From positions 186,001 to 250,000 of the forward strand of contig NZ_PYMJ01000004.1 in NCBI RefSeq assembly GCF_003025615.1: a stretch of 64,000 nucleotides of DNA, read 5' to 3'. The notes below the pieces were generated by a model. That model was not told the DNA's origin. It was given only the letters and a program-made list of their open reading frames with translations, and searched no databases. The DNA comes from Photobacterium frigidiphilum (lineage in GTDB: Bacteria > Pseudomonadota > Gammaproteobacteria > Enterobacterales > Vibrionaceae). Both the position numbers and the translations under genes were made by a program. Shown piece by piece: positions 8,232 through 18,088 of this stretch. Position 1 is the first letter of the stretch; each line of letters starts with the position of its first letter.

Positions 8232-10848
8232 TGGTTTAAACGTGATATTTAAAAGATGGATTGTTAATGCTTTTTTTCAGCAATTGAAAATTTATGAGCA
8301 TGATGGGGGAGGAGCTTCTAATCGTATAGGTCGTTTTATTCTTTTTATCTGGTTTACATTTTGCTTTATCTTTTTGAAAGAGAAAATCAATGAAACACCG
8401 AGTTGGAAATTACTCTTACTGTATTACCCGCAAATAAATTTCGCCAGGCCAAAAGTGTTGGATTTGCTACGTTTTATAATACAATCGTTTTGGTTGTTAA
8501 TTGTTAGGCAAGATCTCTCTAATACAAATAATGTTGCAGTAAAAAACTATTCATTAAGACTGAAGAGCAACGTTGTGAGTGTTTTTCGTATGCCTTTTGA
8601 GTATCTTTCATTACTGGTTATTTGGCTTGAAAAGAAAGCAAGTTCGTCTGAGAGTGTGCCTTTTATAAATAAAAATAAAAGTGATGAATTATTTAATGCC
8701 GTGAATTATGTGCTGTTGTTCATTGTTTTATTATTGATCTTTTTGTGTTTTACCGTCCCTTTTAACTTACAAGCTCAGACTGTTTTTATATTTATTTTAT
8801 GGTCATTAGCCATGATGTTCAGGCGAATGCCTGGTCGTTTTCCAACAATGCTATTGATTGTCTTGTCACTTACTGCCTCCTGCCGCTATATATGGTGGCG
8901 TTATACATCGACATTAAATTGGGATGAACCTCTCGCGCTTGTTTTAGGGCTTTTATTGTTATTTGCTGAAACATTTGCATGGGTTGTCTTGATACTCGGC
9001 TATTTTCAAAATATTTGGCCACTTAATCGTAAACCTGCTCTCTTACCTGTTGATACGACGCTTTGGCCGAGTATTGATTTAATGATACCTACTTACAATG
9101 AAGATCTTGATGTTGTGAAAGCAACGGTTTATGCATCACTTGGTATTGATTGGCCAAAAGATAAATTGAATATCTATATTCTAGATGATGGAAAAAGAGA
9201 TAGTTTTAAAAAGTTCGCCAAAGAAGCTGGTGTTCATTATATTCGACGTCCATTAAATAACCATGCTAAAGCGGGAAACATTAACTACGCGCTTGAACGG
9301 TCGAATGGTGAATATGTGGCTATTTTTGACTGTGATCATATTCCAACACGTGCTTTTTTCCAATTAACTATGGGGCTATTTCTTAACGATCCTAAGCTTG
9401 CCCTTGTACAAACACCTCATCATTTTTTCTCGCCGGATCCTTTTGAAAGAAATTTATCGAATTTTCGTGATGTCCCAAATGAGGGAAGCCTTTTTTATGG
9501 CTTGATTCAAGATGGAAATGATTTATGGGACGGTACATTTTTCTGCGGTTCGTGCGCGGTTTTACGTCGTAAGCCGCTGGAGGAGGTGGGGGGCATAGCT
9601 GTCGAGACCGTTACAGAAGATGCACATACATCATTACGTATGCATCGCCTTGGCTACAGTTCTGCTTATTTAAAGCAACCTTTATCGGCAGGTTTGGCGA
9701 CAGAAACGCTCTCAGCTCATGTAGGGCAGCGTATTCGATGGGCAAGGGGAATGGCACAAATATTTAGAGTCGATAACCCCTTAACAGGAAAAGGGTTAAA
9801 ATGGCAACAACGCCTTTGCTATGCCAACGCGATGCTGCATTTTCTTTCTGGTATTCCGCGAATTATTTTCTTAATTGCCCCTCTAGCTTTTTTATTACTA
9901 CACTCTTATGTCATTTATGCGCCAGCGTTAGCAATCGTTCTTTATGTATTACCTCATATGGTTCATGCCAGTATTACAAATTCAAGAATACAGGGGGATT
10001 ATCGTTTCTCATTTTGGGGGGAGGTTTATGAAACAGTATTGGCATGGTATATAGCACGTCCCACGACGATTGCGTTATTTGCTCCTCATAAAGGCACCTT
10101 TAATGTAACTGCGAAAGGTGGGTTAATTCATAAAACACATTATGACTGGGTAATATCGAAACCCTACTTGGCGTTGGTCTTTCTTAATATTATTGGTGCC
10201 GGTTTTGGCATTTATCGACTGGGGTGGGGACCAACAGATGAGATTGCGACTGTGATAGTCAATGTTTTATGGACAGTATATAACCTCTTGATCCTTGGCG
10301 GTGCAGTTGCGGTTGCTGCTGAAACAAAGCAAATTCGAAAAGATCACCGAGTGCCCGTTAAAATTCCGATGACGATACGTTTGCACTCTGGTCATTTACT
10401 GCAAGCTGAAATGAATGACTTTTCTTTAGGTGGAATACGGGTTGTCATAGGTCAGTCGCTGGCATTACAGCAAGATCAGAAGCTAGACATAATATTAAGC
10501 CGAGCAGATCAAGAGTTTATTTTTCCTGCAAAGATAACCTATTCGAATGGCAGTACTATGGGTTTGCAATTAGAGCCATTAACGACTCAGCAAGAAGTTG
10601 ATTATGTGCAATGTACTTTTGCGCGTGCAGATACCTGGACTAAATGGCAGCAAGGCTATCAAACTGATAAACCGTTGATGAGTATGAAAAGCGTACTCAA
10701 AGTTGGTTTTAATGGTTACCACAGTTTATTGCAACACAGCCCCAAACCAGTTGTATTAATTGTTCAGAGTTTTCTAAAAGTGGGTAATTTTGTTGGGTCA
10801 TTTAGACCAAGGAATACATTAACAAGAGCAAACGATAATGCGAATTAA
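8224..10848 (+). CDS. bcsA: Cellulose synthase catalytic subunit BcsA
   Basis: BcsA polymerises UDP-glucose into beta-1,4-glucan and threads the chain through its own membrane channel. I start it at 8224, where AGAGAGG lies 5-6 bases upstream, giving 874 residues. The order is: N-terminal basic and hydrophobic region, membrane helices, GT2 domain, further helices, PilZ domain. Catalytic motifs are present: DDG at 321-323, DxD at 369-371 (FDCDH), TED at 464-466 and QxxRW at 502-506. The PilZ c-di-GMP motifs are RxxxR at 705-709 and DxSxGG at 732-737, so activity should depend on c-di-GMP. It overlaps bcsQ and bcsB. Confidence 0.98.
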   Translation: MYSGLNVIFKRWIVNAFFQQLKIYEHDGGGASNRIGRFILFIWFTFCFIFLKEKINETPSWKLLLLYYPQINFARPKVLDLLRFIIQSFWLLIVRQDLSNTNNVAVKNYSLRLKSNVVSVFRMPFEYLSLLVIWLEKKASSSESVPFINKNKSDELFNAVNYVLLFIVLLLIFLCFTVPFNLQAQTVFIFILWSLAMMFRRMPGRFPTMLLIVLSLTASCRYIWWRYTSTLNWDEPLALVLGLLLLFAETFAWVVLILGYFQNIWPLNRKPALLPVDTTLWPSIDLMIPTYNEDLDVVKATVYASLGIDWPKDKLNIYILDDGKRDSFKKFAKEAGVHYIRRPLNNHAKAGNINYALERSNGEYVAIFDCDHIPTRAFFQLTMGLFLNDPKLALVQTPHHFFSPDPFERNLSNFRDVPNEGSLFYGLIQDGNDLWDGTFFCGSCAVLRRKPLEEVGGIAVETVTEDAHTSLRMHRLGYSSAYLKQPLSAGLATETLSAHVGQRIRWARGMAQIFRVDNPLTGKGLKWQQRLCYANAMLHFLSGIPRIIFLIAPLAFLLLHSYVIYAPALAIVLYVLPHMVHASITNSRIQGDYRFSFWGEVYETVLAWYIARPTTIALFAPHKGTFNVTAKGGLIHKTHYDWVISKPYLALVFLNIIGAGFGIYRLGWGPTDEIATVIVNVLWTVYNLLILGGAVAVAAETKQIRKDHRVPVKIPMTIRLHSGHLLQAEMNDFSLGGIRVVIGQSLALQQDQKLDIILSRADQEFIFPAKITYSNGSTMGLQLEPLTTQQEVDYVQCTFARADTWTKWQQGYQTDKPLMSMKSVLKVGFNGYHSLLQHSPKPVVLIVQSFLKVGNFVGSFRPRNTLTRANDNAN

Positions 10849-13114
10849 GAGAATAATACAAATAGTCGCAACCGCATTAGGGCTTGCATTATCAAGCATT
10901 ACAGGTGCTGCGACATCCGATCCAGAGCACTTGATTAAAAGTGAAGTTGGTGACTTTCCTATTGTGACAGAGCGGATAATTCAATTTTCACAATTAGGCT
11001 ATAACGGTTCTATTAGTATGCTTGGCAGTGAAAGTAATGCTTATATTGGTTTTGGCTCTCGGTTGGATGAAGTGATTTCAAAAGGCATGCTCTCATTTGA
11101 TTTTACACCTTCACCAGCATTGCGCTCACTTGTATCACATCTAAAGGTTTATTTAAATAATGAGTTGATGGGTGTTATTTCTATTAATGATGGTGATCAG
11201 GGTAAAAAAATAAATGCAGATATCCCGCTAGATCCTCGTTTTTTTAGTAATTTTAATCAACTGCATATTGAATTTATAGGTGATACCGAAGGTCTTTGTG
11301 CTAACCCTAATCATCCCAGTATTTGGACTGAAATAAGCCAAAGCAGCCATATAGCATTACAGGTCCAAAAAACGGTTCTTAAGAGTGATTTAAATTTATT
11401 ACCAGCGCCTTTTTTTGATGAGCGAGACTTTAGCCAAGTTAATATCCCGTTCGTAATGGGTAAACATTATGATTTAAGTGAAGTAAAGGCAGCAGGGGTA
11501 TTAGCGTCGTATTTTGGTGTTCTATCAGACTGGCGCGGTGCGCGTTTCCCAATATCTTTGGATGAGTTACCTCAAGAGAATGCTATTGTTTTTGTTACTA
11601 ACACCAATAAACCTGCTTTTTTACAAGACTTTCCTGATGTTGATAAGCCTACATTACAAATGATTAGTCACCCAGAAAATCCATACATTAAATTATTATT
11701 GATTATAGGGCGCGATAGCAAAGATCTGAACGACGCGGTTATGGGGCTGACTTTAGGTAATAAAATATTAACTGGGCCCATTGCAACAATTAATGACGTA
11801 AAGCAGATTTCACCTCGCCGACCTTATGATGCACCCAATTGGGTAAGTACATTACGGCCTATTGCTTTGTCTGAATTAATCAAAGATGTACAAGATTTAC
11901 AAGTAGAGGGCAGAACACCACCACCAATTAGTGTGAACTTTCGACTGGCTCCTGATTTATTTACTTGGCAAAGTAGAGGTATACCATTAGATCTTAGGTA
12001 TCGCTATTCGCCACCGAGTGAAGAAAACTCTGGCTCTCGAATGAGTTTGAGTATTAACAGCCAATTTATTGAAGCCTTTAATTTGAAAATGGAAGGTGAA
12101 GGCGGTAAATCTAAGCGTATACGGGTCCCTTTATTGGATGATGGTTTACTTGGTTTAGGCGATCAGGTAAGAATTCCTGCATTTAAAGTGGGTAGTAATA
12201 ATGAGATTGAGTTTGAATTTGGCTTTGCTTCAATGACTGAAGGCATGTGTCAAAGTTCACAGCCGAGTAAGCAATATGCGGTTATTCAGGCTGATTCGAC
12301 GATCGATTTTTCAGGCTTTCCACACTATATCGAAATGCCAAATTTACGGGCGTTTGCTAATTCAGGTTTTCCTTTTACCCGTATGGCTGACTTATCTGAG
12401 ACCGTTGCAATAGTACCTAAAAACGCCCCCATTGAAGCGTTACAGACGTTTATTAATGTGATGGGCGTAATTGGTTCCGAATCAGGCTACCCAGCCATCC
12501 GAGTTGAATTAATTGATACTTGGGCAGAAGAACAGCTGAAAGATAAAGATATTCTCAGCATTGGCGTTGTTCCTGAATTACAAGAAGCTGCGTCTGATAA
12601 AAATGAAGTGAATCTAGTATTACAAGCGGGTGAACGACTGATTCGGTTACCCGTTAAAAATGAACAAGAAGCTAATCTGAATTGGATACTTGATGTCGAA
12701 GATGTGCAGGTGGTTTCAGATGTTATTTCAGTTCGTTCGGAAGGTGCCTTTGCTGCAATAACGGGTGCTGAATCACCGTTTACGCAAAATCGCAGCCTTG
12801 TATCATTGCTGGCAGCAAATTCAGCCGATTTCAGTTTGATTGATGAGGCGTTATTAGACAGCGGTAAAATAACACATATGTTTGGCTCTGTTGTTACGCT
12901 TCGAAATAATGAGGTTGCTAGCTTCAACGTAGGTGATCATTACTTCGTTGGTGAGTTGCCAATTTGGCAATTAATTTGGTATCACTTTTCTAATCGTCCT
13001 GTGTTATTAGCTTTTATTTCGGCATTTCTTGTTGTCATTATTACGATTGTATTGTGGCGATTGCTTCGTACAGTAGCGCGTAAGCGATTAGAAACTGATG
13101 AGGATGACGTATGA
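10838..13114 (+). CDS. bcsB: Periplasmic cellulose synthase subunit BcsB
   Basis: BcsB is the periplasmic subunit that guides the nascent glucan and anchors to BcsA through a C-terminal helix. The 758-residue product has an N-terminal signal (about residues 1-24, ending TGAATS), two repeats of a carbohydrate-binding plus flavodoxin-like module, and one C-terminal transmembrane helix (about residues 728-748, ending VLWRLLRT). Paired cysteine-containing segments GLCANPNHPSIW and GMCQSSQPS recur at matching places in the two repeats. The start overlaps bcsA by 11 bp and the stop overlaps bcsZ as ATGA. Length is normal for the family. Confidence 0.95.
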   Translation: MRIKRIIQIVATALGLALSSITGAATSDPEHLIKSEVGDFPIVTERIIQFSQLGYNGSISMLGSESNAYIGFGSRLDEVISKGMLSFDFTPSPALRSLVSHLKVYLNNELMGVISINDGDQGKKINADIPLDPRFFSNFNQLHIEFIGDTEGLCANPNHPSIWTEISQSSHIALQVQKTVLKSDLNLLPAPFFDERDFSQVNIPFVMGKHYDLSEVKAAGVLASYFGVLSDWRGARFPISLDELPQENAIVFVTNTNKPAFLQDFPDVDKPTLQMISHPENPYIKLLLIIGRDSKDLNDAVMGLTLGNKILTGPIATINDVKQISPRRPYDAPNWVSTLRPIALSELIKDVQDLQVEGRTPPPISVNFRLAPDLFTWQSRGIPLDLRYRYSPPSEENSGSRMSLSINSQFIEAFNLKMEGEGGKSKRIRVPLLDDGLLGLGDQVRIPAFKVGSNNEIEFEFGFASMTEGMCQSSQPSKQYAVIQADSTIDFSGFPHYIEMPNLRAFANSGFPFTRMADLSETVAIVPKNAPIEALQTFINVMGVIGSESGYPAIRVELIDTWAEEQLKDKDILSIGVVPELQEAASDKNEVNLVLQAGERLIRLPVKNEQEANLNWILDVEDVQVVSDVISVRSEGAFAAITGAESPFTQNRSLVSLLAANSADFSLIDEALLDSGKITHMFGSVVTLRNNEVASFNVGDHYFVGELPIWQLIWYHFSNRPVLLAFISAFLVVIITIVLWRLLRTVARKRLETDEDDV

Positions 13115-14220
13115 AAAAGTTAGTATTAATTATTGGCTTTATTTTTTCTTATCAAGTGAATGCAAGTACTTGTAGTTGGCCTGAATGGGAACAATTTAAA
13201 TCGACATATATCCAAAATGGCAGAGTGATTGACGGTAGCGATACACGACAAATTACCACCTCAGAAGGGCAATCTTACGGCTTGTTTTTTGCGGTAGTCG
13301 CTAATGATCCGACTACATTCAAGGCAATGCTAAATTGGACTGAAACCCACCTAGCTGATGGTGATTTAACGGCACGCTTGCCTGCTTGGTTGTGGGGAAA
13401 GAAAGATTTTAATACATATGGCGTACTTGATAACAACCCTGCATCAGATTCAGATTTATGGATAGCATACAGCTTAATTGAAGCGGGTCGTTTATGGGGA
13501 GAGTATTACTATGAATCGCTAGGCTATTTGTTAGCAAGCCGCATCTTACGTGAAGAAACACGTGAAGTTGAAGGCATAGGGACAGTTTTACTACCAGGGA
13601 AAAAGGGCTTTGATAATGGCAAAGGGCAGCTACGCCTTAACCCAAGTTATGTGCCACTATTTCTTATTAAAAACATGGCATCCCATTACCCGAATGATCA
13701 ATGGCAATCTTTATACAATTCAAGCTACACCATGTTAGAAAAGACGATGCCAAAAGGTTTTAGTCCTGATTGGGTGACTTTGTCTAATGCAACGTTTTAC
13801 GCTGATGCAGAAACGGGACCTATTGGTAGCTACAATGCGATAAGAACTTACCTATGGGCAGGCATGTTAAATGATAAAACGGAGGAAAAAGAAACCTTAT
13901 TATCAATGATGTCGCCAATGGTGAATGCCATAAAGCAACTACAGGCGCCACCTCGAAGTGTGAATACTGAAACCGGCACATTTAAGGGGGGCGGTAGTGC
14001 TGGCTTTTCTGCCGCTTTATTACCGTTATTACAATCGTTAGGTGAAAAAGAATTGGCGATAGAGCAAGCCAAGGTCGTATCTATTTCGCTTCATTCTAAT
14101 AGTAATGATTATTACTATGACAACGTATTAGCTCTATTTGGCATGGGGTGGTATCAAGGTAAATATCAGTTTGGAGTCAATGGCGAGCTACAACCGTTTT
14201 GGGTTGAGCAATGTCAGTAA
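13111..14220 (+). CDS. bcsZ: Periplasmic endo-1,4-glucanase BcsZ (GH8)
   Basis: BcsZ is the periplasmic endoglucanase that trims cellulose during export. The 369-residue product has a signal peptide (residues 1-18, ending VNAS) and a GH8 (alpha/alpha)6-barrel domain. The catalytic acid is Glu52 in TSEGQSYGLFF, equivalent to Glu55 of the E. coli enzyme. The second acidic motif NPASDSDLWIAY carries the Asp pair of the family. The length matches the family (about 370). It starts inside the bcsB stop codon and overlaps bcsC by 10 bp, so the operon is tightly packed. Confidence 0.96.
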   Translation: MKKLVLIIGFIFSYQVNASTCSWPEWEQFKSTYIQNGRVIDGSDTRQITTSEGQSYGLFFAVVANDPTTFKAMLNWTETHLADGDLTARLPAWLWGKKDFNTYGVLDNNPASDSDLWIAYSLIEAGRLWGEYYYESLGYLLASRILREETREVEGIGTVLLPGKKGFDNGKGQLRLNPSYVPLFLIKNMASHYPNDQWQSLYNSSYTMLEKTMPKGFSPDWVTLSNATFYADAETGPIGSYNAIRTYLWAGMLNDKTEEKETLLSMMSPMVNAIKQLQAPPRSVNTETGTFKGGGSAGFSAALLPLLQSLGEKELAIEQAKVVSISLHSNSNDYYYDNVLALFGMGWYQGKYQFGVNGELQPFWVEQCQ

Positions 14221-17200
14221 AAACGAAGGTCTATTACCCGCTGTTTATCGGTTTAACGCTAGTCCTGGGCACGAGTCCAGCATTGGCTGCTGGATATAAT
14301 TCCGGAAATGGAATGACTGGCTCTCAATCAACGAAAAAAGATACCTCTCAAGTTTATCAACTGAATAGTGCGAATGTTATTTTCTCTTCGAATTTACTGA
14401 AGGTTGACTCAGTAGAGTGGCTCTCTAGCCAGCTTAAATTTGCCCAAGCAATGAGTCGGGATGATATTGTATTAAGTACGTTAGAGCGTTTGTTCGCGAT
14501 TGAACCAAACAATCTTGATGGGCTTTATTATCAAGCCAATATGTACTTAAAGCTTAATCAAATTGATGACGCGAAAGCGACTTTTGAGCAGCTTAAGTCA
14601 TTGGCACCCAATGCTAAACAAACAAAAAAATTAACAGCAATTTTTGCTATAAGATATGAAAAGAAAGCTGAATTTCAACATGCCCGTTTACTTGCGCGAT
14701 CAGGGCGTGATGAAGAAGCATTAAAGGCCTATCAAAAGCTATTCCCTAACGGTATGCCAACAGAGGTACTGCAACTCGAGTACCTTCAAGTTGAAGGTAA
14801 TATTGATAACCATTGGTCTCATGTTAAATCTGAGTTGGAGCTACTTAACTTTAATTATCCTGGGGTTCCTACTTTTCAATTAGCATTGGCAAATCATATA
14901 CGTAAACAGAACCCAGCAGACCCTTGGATTTTAGCAACGTACCAGCGTTTAGCGCTTAAGCCTAATATTGGTAAACAGGCGGCAACATCATGGCTAAGGG
15001 CGTTAAATCAATTGCCAATTACTGACGATGTTGAAAAGCAGTATGCAATATTGGCAAGCTATTACCCTACAGATTTAGAGATAAAACGTGCAAGTCAAAG
15101 TGCACAACGTCGCCTTGCGACTGAAAAAGAGTTGCGTAAAGATCCAACCTACTTAGCGAAGCTAAAAGGGTTAGCATTACTAGAAAAAAACCAAACGAAT
15201 GCAGCAGCTCGACAACTTCAATATGCAATTACAACTCGACCGAATGATCCTGAAATTCTTGGTGGTATGGGTAAGGTGTACTTACGTTGGGGAAATCAAA
15301 CCAAGGCATTAGCTTTTTTTAAAAAAGCACAGGAAAATGATAATGACCCTGACAACCAATCTAAATGGAAAAGTTTAATTGATACTTCTTCTTATTGGGC
15401 TTTTGTGGATCAAGGCGATAAATATACAGAGAAAAAACAATATAGTCGTGCAGAGCGGCAGTATAAGAAAGCCAAAGCACTTCAGCCCAAGAATCCTTAT
15501 ACATTAAATCGCTTAGCAGAGTTATATGGAATAAAAGGTAACTATAAAGAGGCGGATAGATATTATATCCAAGCGTTAAAGCTAGATACTTTAAATAGCA
15601 CTGCCTTAAGAGGAAGAATTGACCTATTACTGAGTCAAAATAAATCAGAGCAAGCTATAAGATTTGCGAATAGTTACTCAAACAGTCAGAAGCGCATTGT
15701 TAAAGCGAAAGTGAACGAACTGAAAATAGGCCAGCTAAATAAAGAGGTACAGGCGGCATTATTGGCAGGAGACAATCCTCTCGCAAGTCAAAAAGTGGAA
15801 GCATTACTTTTGTTAAAACCAACATCAGCTTGGCAGCGCGCCAATATCGCAGATGCACTACGTTTGACAGGGCAAAGTGAACGAGCCAACCGTTTAATGG
15901 CGATTTGGGCCAATAATAATCCTGACCCAGAAATGCGTTTTGCTTACGCTTTGTATTTATCACGTAATGGACAACTCAAAGCGGCAGTTAATGAATTAGA
16001 AAAAATAGATATTGCACAACGCTCGTCTGCAATAGAGCGGAATTTAGCTCGTTTAAAGCTTGATCTTGAACTTGGTGATATCCAATCTTTATTTTTAGTT
16101 CAACCTTTTGAAGCCGAACAGCAGCTAAAGCTATTGTCGAGAAATTATAAATCTAACCCAGAAGCCATGATGCGAATTGCGTCGACATGGGTTGAGTTCT
16201 TGCAGCCAACAAAAGCGATTACGATTTTTGATGGGTTAATTTTTGATAAACAATGGCTATTTTCGACTCAATTGAGTTATGGCGAATTAATCGTAAAACT
16301 TGAAAAGTACCACGTATTTGATCAATGGATAAAGCCGTTTAATGGTGATGGATTATCTTCATCTGAGTACAGCGCATTACGGCAATTAAATACTCGACGT
16401 TATTTATCTGAAGCAGACAGTAAAATGCTAACGGGCAATTATGCTGAAGCAAATCGCCTATACACTGTAGTATCAACGCAAGCAGGCCCCTTACGTACAG
16501 ATGGGCAAATAGGTGTACTACAATCGAGTGTCCCAATACAAACCTCGTCGCAATATAGCAAGTTAGCAGAAGACCTTTACGCTAAACGAACGCAATTAAC
16601 AGCGAAACAACTGGTTGATGTGGCAGTATCTTTCAATCAAATTGACCGAAAAACGCAAGCAAATGCATTAAATTCAATCTTGTTAACTAAATATGATGCC
16701 GAGGCGATGGATTATCGTGATGCAATGGCTGTTGCCATGGTTAACCATGAATGGGGTATGGCAGATACTTTGGCTTATCAAGCGTTGAATTCAGATCGAA
16801 TCGAAAAGAGCAAAATGCCCCTACAAGTAAACAAAGATCAACCTGAACTGCGCGAGTTGTACGATAATGCTGACGATTATTGGTTAACACGTAATGTAAA
16901 AAGAGATATTGATAAACTTCGTGACCGCAATGATGGGCATGTTGTTTTTGGTTTCGATTACAGTGGTAGAGATGGTGAAAATACTGCGTTTCAAATACCT
17001 ATCGAAGCCCGCATTCCGATTGCAGAATATAATGGTCATCTACTTATTCGTATTGATTCTGTGAGTATCCGCTCGGGGGAATTAGAGTATTTCAACAAGA
17101 CGTCAGCTGAAAATGTTACTGAAGCTATTGATCAAAGCGCATTTGGTACTACTTTAGGGGTCGGTTGGGAAGCCGAAACATGGTCGGCAGATATTGGTAC

Positions 17201-18002
17201 AACACCAATAGGTTTTGATCATGCCACTTGGGTTGGTGGTGTTAATTTGAATGGTGACATACGAGATTTTGGGTGGAATGCAACACTTTCACGTAGGCCT
17301 GAAACGAGTAGTATGTTGTCCTATGCTGGGTTATCTGTCCCCTCGGGATCACCATCTGCAGGAAGTATTGACCAAGAAGGTACAAAGTGGGGTGGAGTAG
17401 TACGAACTGGTGTTAAACTTGGTGGTAGCTACGACATTGGTGGTCCCACTGGTTTTTGGAGTAGCTTGCAGTATCATCAAATTACGGGTGAAAAAGTTGA
17501 AGATAATACTCGGATAGGGTTGTTAGGCGGGGGCTACTATAAATTGATTGCAGAGGAGGATGAGCGTTTAAGCCTTGGTATGAATTTAATGTATTTAACC
17601 TATGATAAAAACCTCAGTGAATATACCTTAGGTCATGGCGGTTATTACAGCCCTCAAAGTTACTTTTCGATATCTTTGCCCGTTAACTATTATGGTCGTT
17701 TCGATAATACATGGGCTTATTTATTAAATGGCTCAATTTCAAATTCTTGGACAAAAGAAGATGCGCCTTATTTATCTGATGGTGATTCAAGTACAGGGGG
17801 TGGGTTTGGTTATTCATTTCTTGCAGCCCTTGAAAAACGTGTTAGTAAAAGATGGTATATAGGGGCTGCATTAGATTTACAACGTTCAGATTTCTATGAA
17901 CCTAATCATTTTATTGTTTATGCTCGATATACATTTAATGACCGTTGGCAATTGATTCCAACACCGCCCAATACACCAATTTTATACAGTAATTTTGATT
18001 AA
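14211..18002 (+). CDS. bcsC: Outer-membrane cellulose export protein BcsC
   Basis: BcsC combines a periplasmic TPR scaffold with an outer-membrane beta-barrel through which cellulose leaves the cell. The 1263-residue product has a signal peptide (about residues 1-27, ending SPALAA), many TPR units between about 45 and 800 (for example AERQYKKAKALQPKNPYTLNRLAELYG split over one helix pair), and a C-terminal barrel from about residue 910. The final strand ends in an aromatic-rich segment. It is slightly longer than E. coli BcsC (1157). It is the last gene of the operon and is followed by a GC-rich hairpin. Confidence 0.95.
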   Translation: MSVKTKVYYPLFIGLTLVLGTSPALAAGYNSGNGMTGSQSTKKDTSQVYQLNSANVIFSSNLLKVDSVEWLSSQLKFAQAMSRDDIVLSTLERLFAIEPNNLDGLYYQANMYLKLNQIDDAKATFEQLKSLAPNAKQTKKLTAIFAIRYEKKAEFQHARLLARSGRDEEALKAYQKLFPNGMPTEVLQLEYLQVEGNIDNHWSHVKSELELLNFNYPGVPTFQLALANHIRKQNPADPWILATYQRLALKPNIGKQAATSWLRALNQLPITDDVEKQYAILASYYPTDLEIKRASQSAQRRLATEKELRKDPTYLAKLKGLALLEKNQTNAAARQLQYAITTRPNDPEILGGMGKVYLRWGNQTKALAFFKKAQENDNDPDNQSKWKSLIDTSSYWAFVDQGDKYTEKKQYSRAERQYKKAKALQPKNPYTLNRLAELYGIKGNYKEADRYYIQALKLDTLNSTALRGRIDLLLSQNKSEQAIRFANSYSNSQKRIVKAKVNELKIGQLNKEVQAALLAGDNPLASQKVEALLLLKPTSAWQRANIADALRLTGQSERANRLMAIWANNNPDPEMRFAYALYLSRNGQLKAAVNELEKIDIAQRSSAIERNLARLKLDLELGDIQSLFLVQPFEAEQQLKLLSRNYKSNPEAMMRIASTWVEFLQPTKAITIFDGLIFDKQWLFSTQLSYGELIVKLEKYHVFDQWIKPFNGDGLSSSEYSALRQLNTRRYLSEADSKMLTGNYAEANRLYTVVSTQAGPLRTDGQIGVLQSSVPIQTSSQYSKLAEDLYAKRTQLTAKQLVDVAVSFNQIDRKTQANALNSILLTKYDAEAMDYRDAMAVAMVNHEWGMADTLAYQALNSDRIEKSKMPLQVNKDQPELRELYDNADDYWLTRNVKRDIDKLRDRNDGHVVFGFDYSGRDGENTAFQIPIEARIPIAEYNGHLLIRIDSVSIRSGELEYFNKTSAENVTEAIDQSAFGTTLGVGWEAETWSADIGTTPIGFDHATWVGGVNLNGDIRDFGWNATLSRRPETSSMLSYAGLSVPSGSPSAGSIDQEGTKWGGVVRTGVKLGGSYDIGGPTGFWSSLQYHQITGEKVEDNTRIGLLGGGYYKLIAEEDERLSLGMNLMYLTYDKNLSEYTLGHGGYYSPQSYFSISLPVNYYGRFDNTWAYLLNGSISNSWTKEDAPYLSDGDSSTGGGFGYSFLAALEKRVSKRWYIGAALDLQRSDFYEPNHFIVYARYTFNDRWQLIPTPPNTPILYSNFD

Positions 18003-18015
18003 AATGACTATAAAA

Positions 18016-18044
18016 ATGCCGCCTATAAAAATTAAAGGCGGCAT
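18016..18044 (+). terminator. Hairpin after bcsC
   Basis: ATGCCGCCT pairs with AGGCGGCAT across an 11-nt loop, 14 bases after the bcsC stop. There is no clean T-run, so termination may be partial. It also lies beyond the 3' end of the convergent GAPDH gene. Confidence 0.55.
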
Positions 18045-18088
18045 AATAATCACATGGTTTTTTATCTAGCTTCTTTATTTCAAGGTGC

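Noticed and set aside
12487..12927. Minus-strand frame of 146 codons inside bcsB
   Set aside because: It is a shadow of bcsB in a region of regular codon use, with no start signal and no family pattern.
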